This document shows positions 30,003 to 40,129 of a stretch of 42,332 nt of DNA, piece after piece. Each line of letters opens with the position of its first letter. The stretch's first letter is position 1. This stretch comes from Nemertoderma westbladi. Lineage: Eukaryota; Xenacoelomorpha; Nemertodermatida; Nemertodermatidae. The translations under genes and the position numbers were made by a program. Below the pieces are notes generated by a model. The model saw nothing but the letters and a program-made list of their open reading frames with translations, did no database searches and was not told the origin of the DNA. The stretch lies in NCBI GenBank assembly GCA_032718475.1, contig JAUCBJ010002704.1, forward strand, positions 1 through 42,332, read 5' to 3'.

Positions 30003-31778
30003 ATGGAGAACATTCCATACCCCTTCGTTGATACTCAGCTGATTGCTCCTTGGGCAGAAGGCCGAGGTTTCTTCCGCACTATGTATGCCAATACACCCAG
30101 CGGAATTACTAAAGTACAAAGAACCTCCATCGGACATCTTGCCTTTCAAGAATACGGATGGAATTTCAAGGTTGGAAATCCTATAAATTACCAACAAGTA
30201 TACGGAGATCATTATTCTCGTTTATACTTTGATGGACCATTGACCGCACCTGGCGCCGTGTATAGCTTTATGAGTGTTCCACTTCGTCCCTCCTTAGCTA
30301 TATACACGATCTTTGAAAACGCAGCACTTGCCGGTTGGCTAGCCGATGTGTGCAGTCGTACCATACGCGCCCATCCCTTAATACTTGGAACCAAACTCGC
30401 CAAGTTAGATGAACACAATAAATTCATCCGCTTTGAATGTTTCAGGCGCTTTCTGACTCCGTTCCGTAACGTTGATAGTCAGTTCAAGGACCGCGCTCTG
30501 ACCAAACTCAGCCTGAGAGACTCAGCGGCGGAGAAACTAAACAGCGCGGGATTTGCCCTTTTTCAGGACGTTTGTATACAGAACTTGCACTCATCTGTTA
30601 TACAAAGACCCCGAATACCCACGGGTTATTCTGTCGTCGAAGTTCAGACAGTGGGTCCGCTTGCGGAGACAGCCGCACCTACCTCAGCTATGCAATTGGA
30701 AGACGAACTAATATGCTTAGAAGCTGAATCGATTCAACCTACAGCACCCCGGAGCAGCGATAACGACTACGTCTTAGAGTGGTATCAAGGTCCACAATGT
30801 CTCACCGCATACGATTATCGACACGCTAACTATGTTTCTCGAAAACGTTGTCGATTATGCGCATCGAGAGACCATTTTACTCCTATGGACTCAGACGTAC
30901 CCTGTTCCTATTTCCACGAACAACCAATGATGGAGATATATTGTGCGTATTGCAGACTTAATAACTCTCATATTTTTGCAGTCTGCCCCCAATTTATGAC
31001 TCAATGCCACCACTGTCAACTTAAAGGAAATGCCAGTTATAATTGCCCCTTTAATCACGATTTAGAGAGCGTAGATGAAATGATTACCCTGCGCTACATC
31101 CGAGCTTGGGAAGCGAACGCGGATTTACATTGTGAGTCCCGTCATCGATACTACCCTGGACGCTCTTACGAGGGAGTTTACGCGTTCCATCCTTATTTAT
31201 TAGCGTCTGTGGAACAAAAAACACGCATACCGAGTTACGAGCTAATGAAGCGTGTTGGTGAGTGTATTTCCACTAAATTTGTTAGAAGATACCTTAGGAA
31301 CGTCAATCCTAACGATATTACTTCATACCATTTGATCAATTATATCCGTCAAGACCCTGAGTATGGCGACTTATTTATCAACTCGCACCCTGAGTTGCAA
31401 GAAGTATCTCGACGGCCCTACGAATATCGAGCCCGAGAACGCGAGCTGGAAAGAACTATTAAACCAAGGAAGTTTCTTACCACCCACGGTCCGCCTACCG
31501 CCATTGCCCAGACAACCCGTCAAGGACCCGTAGGAGCTGCTGTCCTGAGGCGCGCCCTAAAGGCTGTTAGACCTCGCTCCACGGAAGTTGATATCGATCA
31601 ACCAGGTACCTCGACCGGCGGATACACCGATCGCAATCCGACACCTTCTGATGCAATTGTATTGCACCCTTCACCCAGGAGTTACAGCCCTCCTAGTAAA
31701 GTGGCTCGCCCCAAAGAGAAAAGGACTCTTGCTAGCCTCAAAAAACTGCGTAAACGCCGTCCGCGTAAGAAAGACTAA
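30003..31778 (+). CDS. 591-aa Cys/His-rich, basic-tailed protein at the 3' end of the BEL element
   Basis: 591 codons from ATG to TAA, ending 78 bp before the 3' LTR. There is no N-terminal signal peptide and no membrane helix, so it is not an obvious envelope protein. Residues 1-220 form an unrecognised domain rich in aromatic residues. Residues 283-352 hold a row of zinc-knuckle-like motifs: C283-X2-C286-X4-H291, then C301 and H305; C314-X2-C317-X5-H323-X4-C328; and C335-X2-C338-X4-N343-X4-C348 (a knuckle with Asn in the His place) followed by His352. Residues 360-490 are charged and helical, 500-565 Pro/Ser/Thr-rich, and the tail (RPKEKRTLASLKKLRKRR region) is strongly basic and could act as a nuclear signal or bind nucleic acid. 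The likely role is RNA or DNA binding, for example a second nucleocapsid-like protein. No family is recognised. The frame is intact in a young element. Confidence 0.75.
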   Translation: MENIPYPFVDTQLIAPWAEGRGFFRTMYANTPSGITKVQRTSIGHLAFQEYGWNFKVGNPINYQQVYGDHYSRLYFDGPLTAPGAVYSFMSVPLRPSLAIYTIFENAALAGWLADVCSRTIRAHPLILGTKLAKLDEHNKFIRFECFRRFLTPFRNVDSQFKDRALTKLSLRDSAAEKLNSAGFALFQDVCIQNLHSSVIQRPRIPTGYSVVEVQTVGPLAETAAPTSAMQLEDELICLEAESIQPTAPRSSDNDYVLEWYQGPQCLTAYDYRHANYVSRKRCRLCASRDHFTPMDSDVPCSYFHEQPMMEIYCAYCRLNNSHIFAVCPQFMTQCHHCQLKGNASYNCPFNHDLESVDEMITLRYIRAWEANADLHCESRHRYYPGRSYEGVYAFHPYLLASVEQKTRIPSYELMKRVGECISTKFVRRYLRNVNPNDITSYHLINYIRQDPEYGDLFINSHPELQEVSRRPYEYRARERELERTIKPRKFLTTHGPPTAIAQTTRQGPVGAAVLRRALKAVRPRSTEVDIDQPGTSTGGYTDRNPTPSDAIVLHPSPRSYSPPSKVARPKEKRTLASLKKLRKRRPRKKD

Positions 31779-31848
31779 CTGTTTAGAGTATTTTTATATT
31801 TTAGAAACTGTGATTTGTTATATTTTATAGACTTAAATCCCATTTTCT

Positions 31849-31856
31849 GGGAGCGG
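31849..31856 (+). promoter_or_regulatory. candidate polypurine tract
   Basis: GGGAGCGG lies flush against the TG of the 3' LTR, the position where plus-strand DNA synthesis is primed in LTR retroelements. It is short and has one C, so the call rests mostly on position. Confidence 0.55.
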
Positions 31857-33025
31857 TGTAAAAGCTTTTGCGTCATTAACCGGTTATTTTCCCTTAAAGT
31901 ACTCTGTAGTTGGTTTGCCAGGCATAAAAAGGCCGTGTCCTTGCTGTACTGGTGTTTTAGAGGACATAAAAGTCATTTCTTCTGTATTTGTACTGTATTT
32001 GTACTTTAGAGGACATAATCCGCAATCTCGTGACGCGATAAGCTAGATACTCTTGAAAACAGTGTCGCTACCATGACGACGGCTAACAGCTGATATTGCC
32101 ACGTCGACATTTCTTTGTTTCTTTGTTCTCTAGTTGTTCGGTTGACCAATCAGAGCGTTTTTTGTCTCTGTGTTGGAGGTGTATACAGAACTCAGTAGTT
32201 CAGTGTGTTGTTTTTGCCCAGAGCCTAAGAACATCGGCTTTTGGCACCTCCGTATATCAGCATTCTTTAGCTTTACATTAGTAGGCTTAATTATAGAACG
32301 TATATCTGTTATCAATGCAATTCATACAAATCAAACCAATTATATGTAATTCATATCTTACATTACTGCTTTTACTGTTGGTTATTCGTTATATTTGTTG
32401 ATGAAATATTATATTGGAATACTGATCAATAGTCAGACACCCCACCTTCTTGATATACTAAAGGTTAGAGAGACCGGTTACAGATAAACGATTGCGACCT
32501 ATGTTGAGTGGTTTGAAGTGAATCTAATGCTATTTCATATGCCCAACATAAATTGTCTGTTGCTCTCTTTATACGTGACTAAATTTAGTGAAGGTCGGCA
32601 GATTAGTGTGCAGTATTGTGCAGCATTGTGTATGATTGTAACTGATAACAAAGCATCTCCTAAAGAATGCGCCATATACATAAATCTATAGCCTTTTCGT
32701 TGTGTCTGGTTTAAGTCATAACTCTGTTTACATATTTAGAGCGCCACGTCCTAAAGGAACTGTTAATATTTCCCGAAAGTGAATAATATTTGTCAGAGAT
32801 TATATATTACGATCAGTCGAATAATACGGTAGGCTTACACTATCAATCATTAAGCTCCGAACTCAGTCTCCCGGGTATATCCAACGGGTGAATGATTGCG
32901 CATAGACTGGCTTCGGCTAATGTAGTGTATCAAATACTCGTCATAAAGCTAAAGAATATATATCATCTAAAAGACATTCTAATTTTGGCAGGTTAAACTG
33001 TCAAAGGTCTTCAAAAGCGCAAACA
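31857..33025 (+). repeat. 3' LTR of the BEL/Pao element
   Basis: 1169 bp, offset by exactly 16179 bp from the 5' LTR along its whole length. The two differences read are 32415 (T for C) and 32609 (T for A). Ends in CA, followed by the GAAGT duplication. Confidence 0.96.
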
Positions 33026-33030
33026 GAAGT
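33026..33030 (+). repeat. 5-bp target-site duplication GAAGT, right copy
   Basis: Identical to 15673-15677. Removing the element and one copy restores a continuous LINE reading across the junction. Confidence 0.9.
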
Positions 33031-33810
33031 CGAGGAAATCTTGCGAAGTACCTAACTGATCTAGACTTTGGTGATAATTTAGGAGTACTTTCAGAATCAC
33101 TATTTTTAGAGTTAACTTTGAAAGATCTCCACAAGTCTCTGATCGGATGAGCATAAGCTCAAAGGATGGTATGCTTGAGCATGTGGACGACTTCTGTTAC
33201 CTGGTATCATGGATCCGGAAGTCAGGTGAGGACCTTCGAATACGCAAGGGAAAGGCATGGCAGCCTTGAATAGGCTTTCCAGGATTTGGAAGTCACCGAG
33301 AATTAATTGGAAACTGAAGGTCCGATTATTTAGAGCAGCAGTAGTTCCAGTACTCCTCTATGGGAGTCCATGCTGGGCTCTAACTGCTGAGGACACAAAA
33401 TCTCTGGATGGCACATTCACAAGAATGCTACGCCGGGTACATTTTTTCATTGTGTCAAGTACAATGCACACATCTCCAACCAGACACTATATAACATTGG
33501 AGGTGTCTCATTGGTTCCCCCAAGCTCGGCACTAGAACAAAATCGCCTCCGCTTTACAGGACATTGCTTTTGCCGTGAGGACCAGCTAGTGCATAATCTT
33601 CTACTTTGGCAGCCTCATGGAGTGAATACGCATGGTGGACAGCCCATGACTTTCTTGAGACGCATCTTAAAGGACACTGGCCTTGAAGATGCGGATGATC
33701 TATCAAATGTCATGGGTGATAGGGAGTTGTGGCGGCGCAATTTTGTCGACAAGCCGGCACAGCATTCTTAAAAATGCAGCTGCAATGCAGCATGCCGATT
33801 CTAGTAGTAG
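33031..33810 (+). mobile_element. RTE-like LINE, right half (RT motif C to 3' end)
   Basis: Continues the LINE of 13999-15677. Near 33050 the frame reads YLTDLDFGDNLGVLSES, the place of the catalytic FADD-type motif C. Here it is FGDN, so the second Asp is lost. 33257-33440 encodes the RT thumb-like segment (LNRLSRIWKS, VRLFRAAVVPVLLYGSPCW, FTRMLRRV). 33511-33771 encodes the C-terminal end (RLRFTGHCF, HGGQPMTFLRRILKDTG, RELWRRNFVDKP). The element ends in a short (TAG)n-like tail at about 33800-33810, next to the 54-bp duplication. Scraps of the same 3' end occur at 2470-2600, 40130-40410 and 40535-40797. Confidence 0.88.
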
Positions 33811-33864
33811 TACTGACTCATCCAAACTCCTCTCTCGGGATGACCAGGCAGCGTTGAAAATCCT
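33811..33864 (+). repeat. 54-bp target-site duplication of the LINE, right copy
   Basis: Matches 13945-13998 at 52 of 54 positions by eye. It begins right after the LINE tail. Confidence 0.85.
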
Positions 33865-34320
33865 GAACGAGTCTACCACACACGTCAATGGCCACTACCA
33901 GAACTCTCATCTGTGGAAATTTAAAGTTGCGCTTCACCCAACAACTACGAGATGGCGAAATGGGGGCGTAATGCGTCGCGTAAACAGGATCGTTAAACTT
34001 GTCGAGCAGTATACTCGGAACCTTCTCGGTTATGTCAATCGGGATTTCACTGAGAAGGTCCCTGCGGATCAACTCGATGGCCCCCAGGTACCTCTCCCAC
34101 CATCCCGTGTTTCATCCACAGAAAGACAAAAGGCATATTGTGTTTAACGCCTCCACCTGCTACAGCCGGATATAGCTCAACGACACAGTTTATCGGGGCC
34201 CCGATTACCTTTCCAGTTTGGTCGTGATGCTGCTCCGGTTCAAACAAAACTCGTTCGCCGTTTCCGGAGACATTAGCGCCATGTACCACCAGGTTCGAGA
34301 CCACCTTCGCCCCAGTTCAA
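33811..34320 (+). mobile_element. old BEL/Pao retrotransposon, 3' part (start of RT), frameshifted
   Basis: Resumes the pol reading broken at 13998: SRDDQAALKIL then STTHVNGHY (the linker ahead of Pao RT). After frameshifts it shows LPHHPVFHPQKDKRHIVFNAS near 34100-34170 and a GPDYLSSLVVMLLRFKQ / SGDISAMYHQV block near 34195-34290, the equivalent of RT motif A. Stops and shifts make it a pseudogene. Homology fades after about 34310. Confidence 0.82.
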
Positions 34321-34990
34321 CCACCTCACACCCATACCCGCTTGATTGATTGTCGTGATCGTGACGCTCACCATACTGACAGTATCCTGACGGTATATTG
34401 TATCATGTGTGTACACAGTTCCCCGGCGTAAATGCTATATCATGTATATTTCTGCAGCTCGATCGGTGATCATTTATATATATTTTCTCCCAATTTGTGC
34501 TCTTACTTATTAATTTCATTTATTATTGTTACCCGTGAATATCGTGCATTTTTTATGTTACATTTTGTAATGGATTAAACAAATATATATTGTGAACAAT
34601 GGTGAATTTTGTGTTATTTCTTCAGAATTCGGAAAAACCATGTGGTGTGTAATACTATTTCTAAAATTGGTAACTCGGTTTACTGTATTGCAAAATACTG
34701 AATTACGTGATTTTATTGCAGTATTCTCCTGAGATTTTGAGTGTTGTCCCCACACGTTTGCCTGTTTTCTTGCGACCTGCCGGCGAAATGCGGAAGAACC
34801 GAAACCTGGCTGAATTACTTTTCGGATTACGATCTACTGTTATTTTAACTGTTATCACAAATCATGACCTACTATAGATACGACCCGCCAAACTGCTGCA
34901 AAGCCCATAAACTTAGTGGGCCAGTTATTGCTCTTAGATAGAACCCCTGAAAGAATATGTCTAGCGCGTCGAAAGTTATTGTTCCTAACT
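34321..34990. other. non-coding stretch, nothing recognised
   Basis: AT-rich. It may include the decayed remainder of the old BEL element, but no LTR or domain can be seen. Confidence 0.4.
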
Positions 34991-37420
34991 AAAATTATGT
35001 CCTCTATCAAATGAGACAAATAAAAATGCAATAGCTCAAGTTGTTGTCGAGATGTGAGGAGTTCCTGGCACCCATACCATATCAGCACTTTTCGGAATTG
35101 ATAAAATTACTCAAAATACATCACCCTTCAAGACTTTGGTATAACCATTAAACCAATATTATGCTTTATTGGTTAGTCGAATTAATTATTAGTAATCGAA
35201 AGCGAAATTAGAATAAAATCTTAATAATAATAATAATAATAATATTGGTTATTTATATAGCGCTTTTCTACGCTCAGCATACTCAAAGCGCTTTTATTAT
35301 CATTACCCCAGCAAAGCCAGGTTCCCATTATACCGCTGGGTTGGCTGGCGTAGGCACTAATGTCTAAAGTGTCTTGCCTAGGGACACAACAGTGCGAAAT
35401 TTCTACAGCCTTTAGTCTTATTCGAACCTGCACCACCAAACACTATTGTGTAAGCAGTTCAGGCGCCGTATCCAGTCGGACACTGCGACACGAATCTTCA
35501 TTGTTTATTTTATAATAGACACTAAAAGAGCACCAAAATTACATGTAGCTCGAAATTTTCAAATAGCCAAAAGTGGTAATTTGGCCGTATAACACCAGAT
35601 GACACCAGGGCGTTCCACTAACATTTGTACATTTCGACGGGCGATATATTCAGAAAACTCAGAATCTGTTCCGAATTCAGTGTGCTAAATGCCTCAAATT
35701 CCTCGGAGACCGCCACTAAAAAGAATATATCGTCCATCGTCCATCGAAATGTGTAATTCTCCTGCCTAATCCAGCGGGACTCCTATCTGAATCGCCCGAA
35801 GACATATCAGCCCTTTCGGAGGATTTCAAGTATGACAATGTGCGTGGCCACCTTAACAGTGTTCGCTTCTTACTATCTTGGATTTAATAGACAAATGTTA
35901 TTGATACATAATAGATATGTTGAGATAAATTAATATTACGACTTCAATATAATGAGGAACTGATATTATTTAGGGGAATTATTATTAACTGCAATTATTG
36001 ATGTAATGGAGTATGGAGTATGGTTACGAGTATGGTTTATTTTTCTCTACTCTACTATGTGTTTGATGCGGAATTAAGAGATTCATATTCAGTTACTACC
36101 GTAATCCTGATTTACCGGTACGTTTAACCCATCTGCTATCTGGCCCGGGCTATATTACTGCAGTTCCTACTTAATTGGGCCGTGGAGGGGGGGTAGATTT
36201 GGCTCAAAAATTACAATTTTGATGGTATAAGGGATTTCGAGGACGCTGATCACGATAAAACTTGTTAAAAATATTTTCTGGCAATGCATCAATCATTTTT
36301 GGTACTATTTTGGCCCCCAGGACGAAAAGTACAAGTAAAAAATTGTCAAATTAAACATTTTGTGTTTGCTTTGATAATTCTGAACGTATACGGGTTTTCG
36401 AGGTTTTCAAGAGTCGCTGATCACGATGAAAGTAGTTAGTGCCATTCTGGTGCCCCAGAACGAAAAGTACAAGTAGTAAAAATTTGAAACTGTTAAATTT
36501 TGCCTTTGGTTTGGTAATTCTGAAGCTATACTGGTTTTCAAAGCCGCTGATAACGATACAACTCGTTAAAAAGAATTCGTGGTATCGCAACTATCGTTTT
36601 TGGTGTTTGTCTGGTGGGACGAAAAATACAAGTGCATAAAATTTTAAACAGCAAGAATCGAATTTGGTTGGATAATACGATATTTTTGGGTGTCATATAC
36701 TTGATCAGCATCCCTGAAAACCCATAATGTCATAAAATGAGGTTGATTCGGAAATGATTTTTAATTATCAAATTTGTGCTACTTGTATTTTTCGTGCCGC
36801 ACATTGACATTGACACGTATTCAACAAGGTACGATATATTTCAGTGTCATATTTGGATCAGCATCCCGAAAAACCCATTTGGATATAAAATCAATTTGTT
36901 TTCGTGGTAATTTTTCATTTTTATATTTCCACTACTTGTTTTTTTCGTGCTCCAGGGGGTACAAATAGAAAAAATTGACTAATAACTAATATATCAACAT
37001 GCCTAGGTTGTTGTTATACAGTATTACACAACTCTTCGATATGCTTGATGCAGGTAGAGGAATAAACCTTCCCAAAGAAATCAGCACATTCTAAAACCTT
37101 AGTAGCCAAACTGTGTGGCCAATTTACCACGTTTGAAAAAAGTGCTACTTGCACTTTTGGTGCTCTTTTAGTTTATATTGATAAAAAAAATGAAAATGTT
37201 GCTTCTAATCTTGCTTTCGATTACTAATAATGAATTCAACAAACCAAAAAAGCATAGTATGGTTTAATGGTTATACCGAAGTCTTTGAAGGGTGATGTAT
37301 TTTGAGTAATTTTATCAATTCCGAAAGATATGGTATGGGTGCCAGGAATGCCTCATATCTCGAAAACTTACTGGAGTTGTTAATTTTTTATTAGTCCCAT
37401 CTGAAAGAGGACATAATTAT
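34991..37420. mobile_element. foldback-like palindromic element made of sub-repeats
   Basis: The outer left arm (34991-35220, continuing at 35499-35590) matches the reverse complement of 37113-37420, with shared blocks such as ATTATGTCCTCT, CCTGGCACCCATACCATATC, TACTCAAAATACATCACCC and CTAAAAGAGCACCAAAA. Toward the centre, three direct sub-repeats (GCTGATCACGAT at 36245, 36416, 36545; GGACGAAAAGTACAAGTA-type at 36320, 36458, 36617) face two inverted ones (GATCAGC at 36703, 36856; CTACTTGT..TTTTTCGTG at 36779, 36942). No transposase ORF is seen. Inverted arms built of tandem sub-repeats are the hallmark of foldback transposons. A SINE has inserted in the left arm. Confidence 0.65.
35223..35492 (-). 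mobile_element. tRNA-derived SINE with AAT-repeat tail
   Basis: On the minus strand the head reads GTGTCCGACTGGATACGGCG, an A-box-like start resembling class II (Leu/Ser-type) tRNAs, then GGTGCAGGTTCGAATAAGAC with a B box. The body has GTGTCCCTAGGCAAGACAC, and the 3' end reads AAAGCGCT..ATATAAAT followed by an (ATT)n tail, a LINE-type end shared by many animal SINEs. AATCTT flanks it on both sides (35217-35222 and 35493-35498), a likely target duplication. The matching right arm of the palindrome lacks it, confirming an insertion. Confidence 0.82.
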
Positions 37421-37479
37421 AGACGCGAATATAAAACCTATCCCAAATTAGGTATTTATAAAATCAATCACTGTTAAAA

Positions 37480-38164
37480 AATATGTGGCGTGTCAAGTAG
37501 AAACGGATTATATAAAAAAAGGCGTTCTGAGAAAAACGCATTTAAGGTTTTATGATGTATATTTTTTTTCTTGCAAGACCTTATGGGCTAGAACAACAGT
37601 TTCTGACTCAAAATTTTACGAGGAATCCGAAAATTTCGATTTAAACCACGTAGACGCAATCCTTTGTGAACAAATATCTAATGACAGACAAATTGGCAAA
37701 ATGACGGACAGTCAGACAGGCGGACAGACAGTCTAGATTTCGTGAAATGTGAAAACTGACATCGGAAATGAAATCACGAACCCGAGAAACCCCAATAGCA
37801 AAAATTTAGATAGTTTGTACGCTTTCTTAATGTTTGACGGACAGTCTGACAAAAAGACGGACAGACAGACAAATGGACAGACAATCTATGTTACGTAAAA
37901 TGTTAAAACTAACATCGGAAATGAAACCACGAACCCAAAAAACCTCTTAGCGAGAATTTTAGTTAGCCTGTATTCTTTCTTAATGTTTGACATACAAACA
38001 GACTCACCCTTTAGTTTTCGTAAAATTATTCCAAAATGGATATGATAGAAGCTAAGTGTAATAATACCACAAGATAGCCCGAAAAATTCTCTACCACCCT
38101 ATCCACCATAAAAAAATATGGATTTTTTTTATAAAATCCGTTTCTACTTGACATGCCTCATATT
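37480..38164. mobile_element. 685-bp non-autonomous element with about 40-bp terminal inverted repeats
   Basis: 37481-37520 and the reverse complement of 38124-38163 agree at about 37 of 40 positions (shared core TGTCAAGTAGAAACGGATT, then TATAAAAAAA). The interior has no transposase. It contains a 153-bp tandem duplication (ATCGGAAATGAAA at 37761 and 37914) with GACAGACA-type simple sequence. This fits a MITE. Superfamily not assignable. Confidence 0.75.
37700..37995. repeat. 153-bp tandem duplication with GGACAGACAG-rich segments
   Basis: Two units containing GACAGACAGTCTAGATTTCG / GACAGACAATCTATGTTACG, then ATCGGAAATGAAA and CACGAACCC, ending with TTTCTTAATGTTTGAC. It lies inside the 37480-38164 element. 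Confidence 0.75.
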
Positions 38165-39718
38165 AAAGAATCTTACAATAGATTGTTTTGTTTACTATTT
38201 ACATTAAATTGGTATCAAATCAATTACAACAAAAATTCCTTATGTATATTGTTAATACTACTGTTAATACTATTAAATTGATTGAATTTTAAATTTCCCT
38301 CCTACAATAGTTCAGCAATACTATGACAGTTTCAGAGACAGGTCAGTTTACGGGTCATTTTTATGGTCATAAATAATAATATGAAAATTAATTTTTGTTT
38401 TAAGATAAAGAATAATAAATTTTAGGAAAAGTAACGGAATTTCACTTGCAATAAATGTGGTTTGGCTTTGAACCAAGCAATCAAATAAAGTGCGTCTCCA
38501 AAAGTCCCCCCCCCCCGGTATGGATAGGGTTAATAATAACAATACTTCCATACCAGTACTATTGTTATTATTGTATACAAATATACACGGTATAATCACT
38601 AAGACACTAACTTGAACTTAGCAACAACAGCAAATATTCCCGCAGCCATGGTAAGATAATGATGTATAATCTCAAGAGTGATGATTTATAGTCGAAATTT
38701 ATCGAAATAATAATAGTCAGTCTTCTCCAATTTAGGCAATCGAAGTCAATGAAATGTGAGTAAATTTTATGCTTAAAACAAATTATTTGTAAGGAATCAT
38801 TTGAAATGGAAACTTAGTTGAATAACATGTGATTACACACCAATAAATAATATGTACTGTGAGTTAATTAGTTGTACACTGCCGTTCATTGACACTGTGT
38901 ATGGCGGGTATTAAATCCTAATAGGGTTTTATTAGTTCTTAGCGAGATAAATAAATTAATGCCGGCGAATTGGCAAAGGGTATGCATTGCATATAGTAAG
39001 AATAAACCAAGGTGGTTTTTAATTGCGCAAGGCGCTTTTATTACGCATCCAATCTAATGGAAATATGTAAATGAAGTGAAATTATCGCCAGGCAATAAAA
39101 TGTATACACGGTTCCTTTTTTTTGAATTTGAACTCACAAAAAAGACACGGCGTTATTTATATAGTAATGTATTACTTAACAAGAGAGCAGGGGAAATAAT
39201 CAGTGGACCTGTGATTAAAATAAACTTCAGTGGCAGATCGATTTTATACTCGGAAATATAAAAATGGTAAAGGCCTATTTATATAATCCGAATTATTATC
39301 TCCCAGGACTTCGATTAAATCTTAATCTTGACTTTTTCTATGATCAACCAGTTAAGAGTCTTACTTAATTAAATATTTCGTACTTTGGGAATCGATAGTT
39401 AATTAAACTTTATCAAATTGATTATTTTCAGTTAAATATAAGTCTGAAAACAACCCTGTGCGCCAAAACAAACCGTCAAAATTTTAAAAGAGAAAACATT
39501 GAAGTCTATGAGGGTAGCCAGGGACGGATTAACTGTGGTGGTAGACTCTAATAGTGAGTTATTGGTGATATAGATAAAGGAGGGTTGCACAAAAATAAAC
39601 ATAAAACAATATATTTCACATATTTTGTAATGCATCTACGATACTACTGTACATATCGATTCAAGCCTCCTTCACTGCCCACGTGTTTTAAAAACGCATT
39701 TTGTACGGAAAGAGCTTA
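38165..39718. other. non-coding AT-rich stretch
   Basis: No gene recognised. It contains a C-run of about 12 near 38506-38517, next to CGGTATGG. Confidence 0.5.
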
Positions 39719-39874
39719 ACAGTTATTGTACTGTTAACGGTGATATTGTATTGTATTGTATTGTGGTACCGGTACTGTGATATTGTACAGTTATTGTACT
39801 GTTAACGGTGATATTGTATTGTATTGTATTGTGGTACCGGTACTGTGATATTGTACAGTTATTGTACTGTTATT
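39719..39874. repeat. perfect 68-bp tandem repeat, about 2.3 copies
   Basis: ACAGTTATTGTACTGTTAAC starts at 39719 and 39787, and ACAGTTATTGTACTGTTA starts a third, truncated copy at 39855. The two full units read identically. Each has an internal ATTGT-type run and the palindrome GGTACCGGTAC, showing recent slippage or unequal exchange. Confidence 0.9.
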
Positions 39875-40129
39875 GTTAACTGTATTATCTTTTTAACATC
39901 ATCCATACCTACTGTAGTTTTGAAACGAAAAGTTAATTTATCTAACATAAATAAAGCATCACATTTATATGTCATTTGGACAGTGCTATCAAAACCGGGC
40001 TTAACACACTAGGAAAACATATTGTAAGAGTCCTGCAAAATAGTGAGTAATAATTATCAAGAAATTCAAAATTACTTTTCGCTATAAATCTGTTTATAAT
40101 TGAACTTATCACCCAGCACGCTCTGCTCT

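Larger units (their letters stand above)
15678..33025 (+). mobile_element. complete young BEL/Pao LTR retrotransposon, about 17.3 kb, with extra ORFs
   Basis: The element is defined by two 1169-bp direct LTRs starting TG and ending CA, a 5-bp GAAGT duplication, and an internal gag-protease-RT-RNase H-integrase core in the BEL/Pao order (21368-27171). At about 17.3 kb it is much longer than the 5-10 kb usual for the superfamily. The surplus is the LTRs, a 2.2-kb 5' leader, a 752-aa ORF before the core, and 4.7 kb after integrase containing two unassigned ORFs. I could see only two LTR differences (16236 C versus 32415 T; 16430 A versus 32609 T), so insertion was recent. It landed in the RT region of the LINE at 13999-33810. 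A GGGAGCGG run (31849-31856) abutting the 3' LTR is the likely polypurine tract. No convincing tRNA primer site was found after the 5' LTR. Confidence 0.95.

Noticed and set aside
30003-31778. Envelope glycoprotein
   Set aside because: No signal peptide, no membrane helix, no furin-like site context. A basic tail and zinc-knuckle-like motifs point to nucleic-acid binding.
38506-38517. C-run as a functional G-quadruplex
   Set aside because: It is a single homopolymer, not four separated runs, and may also be a sequencing-sensitive spot.
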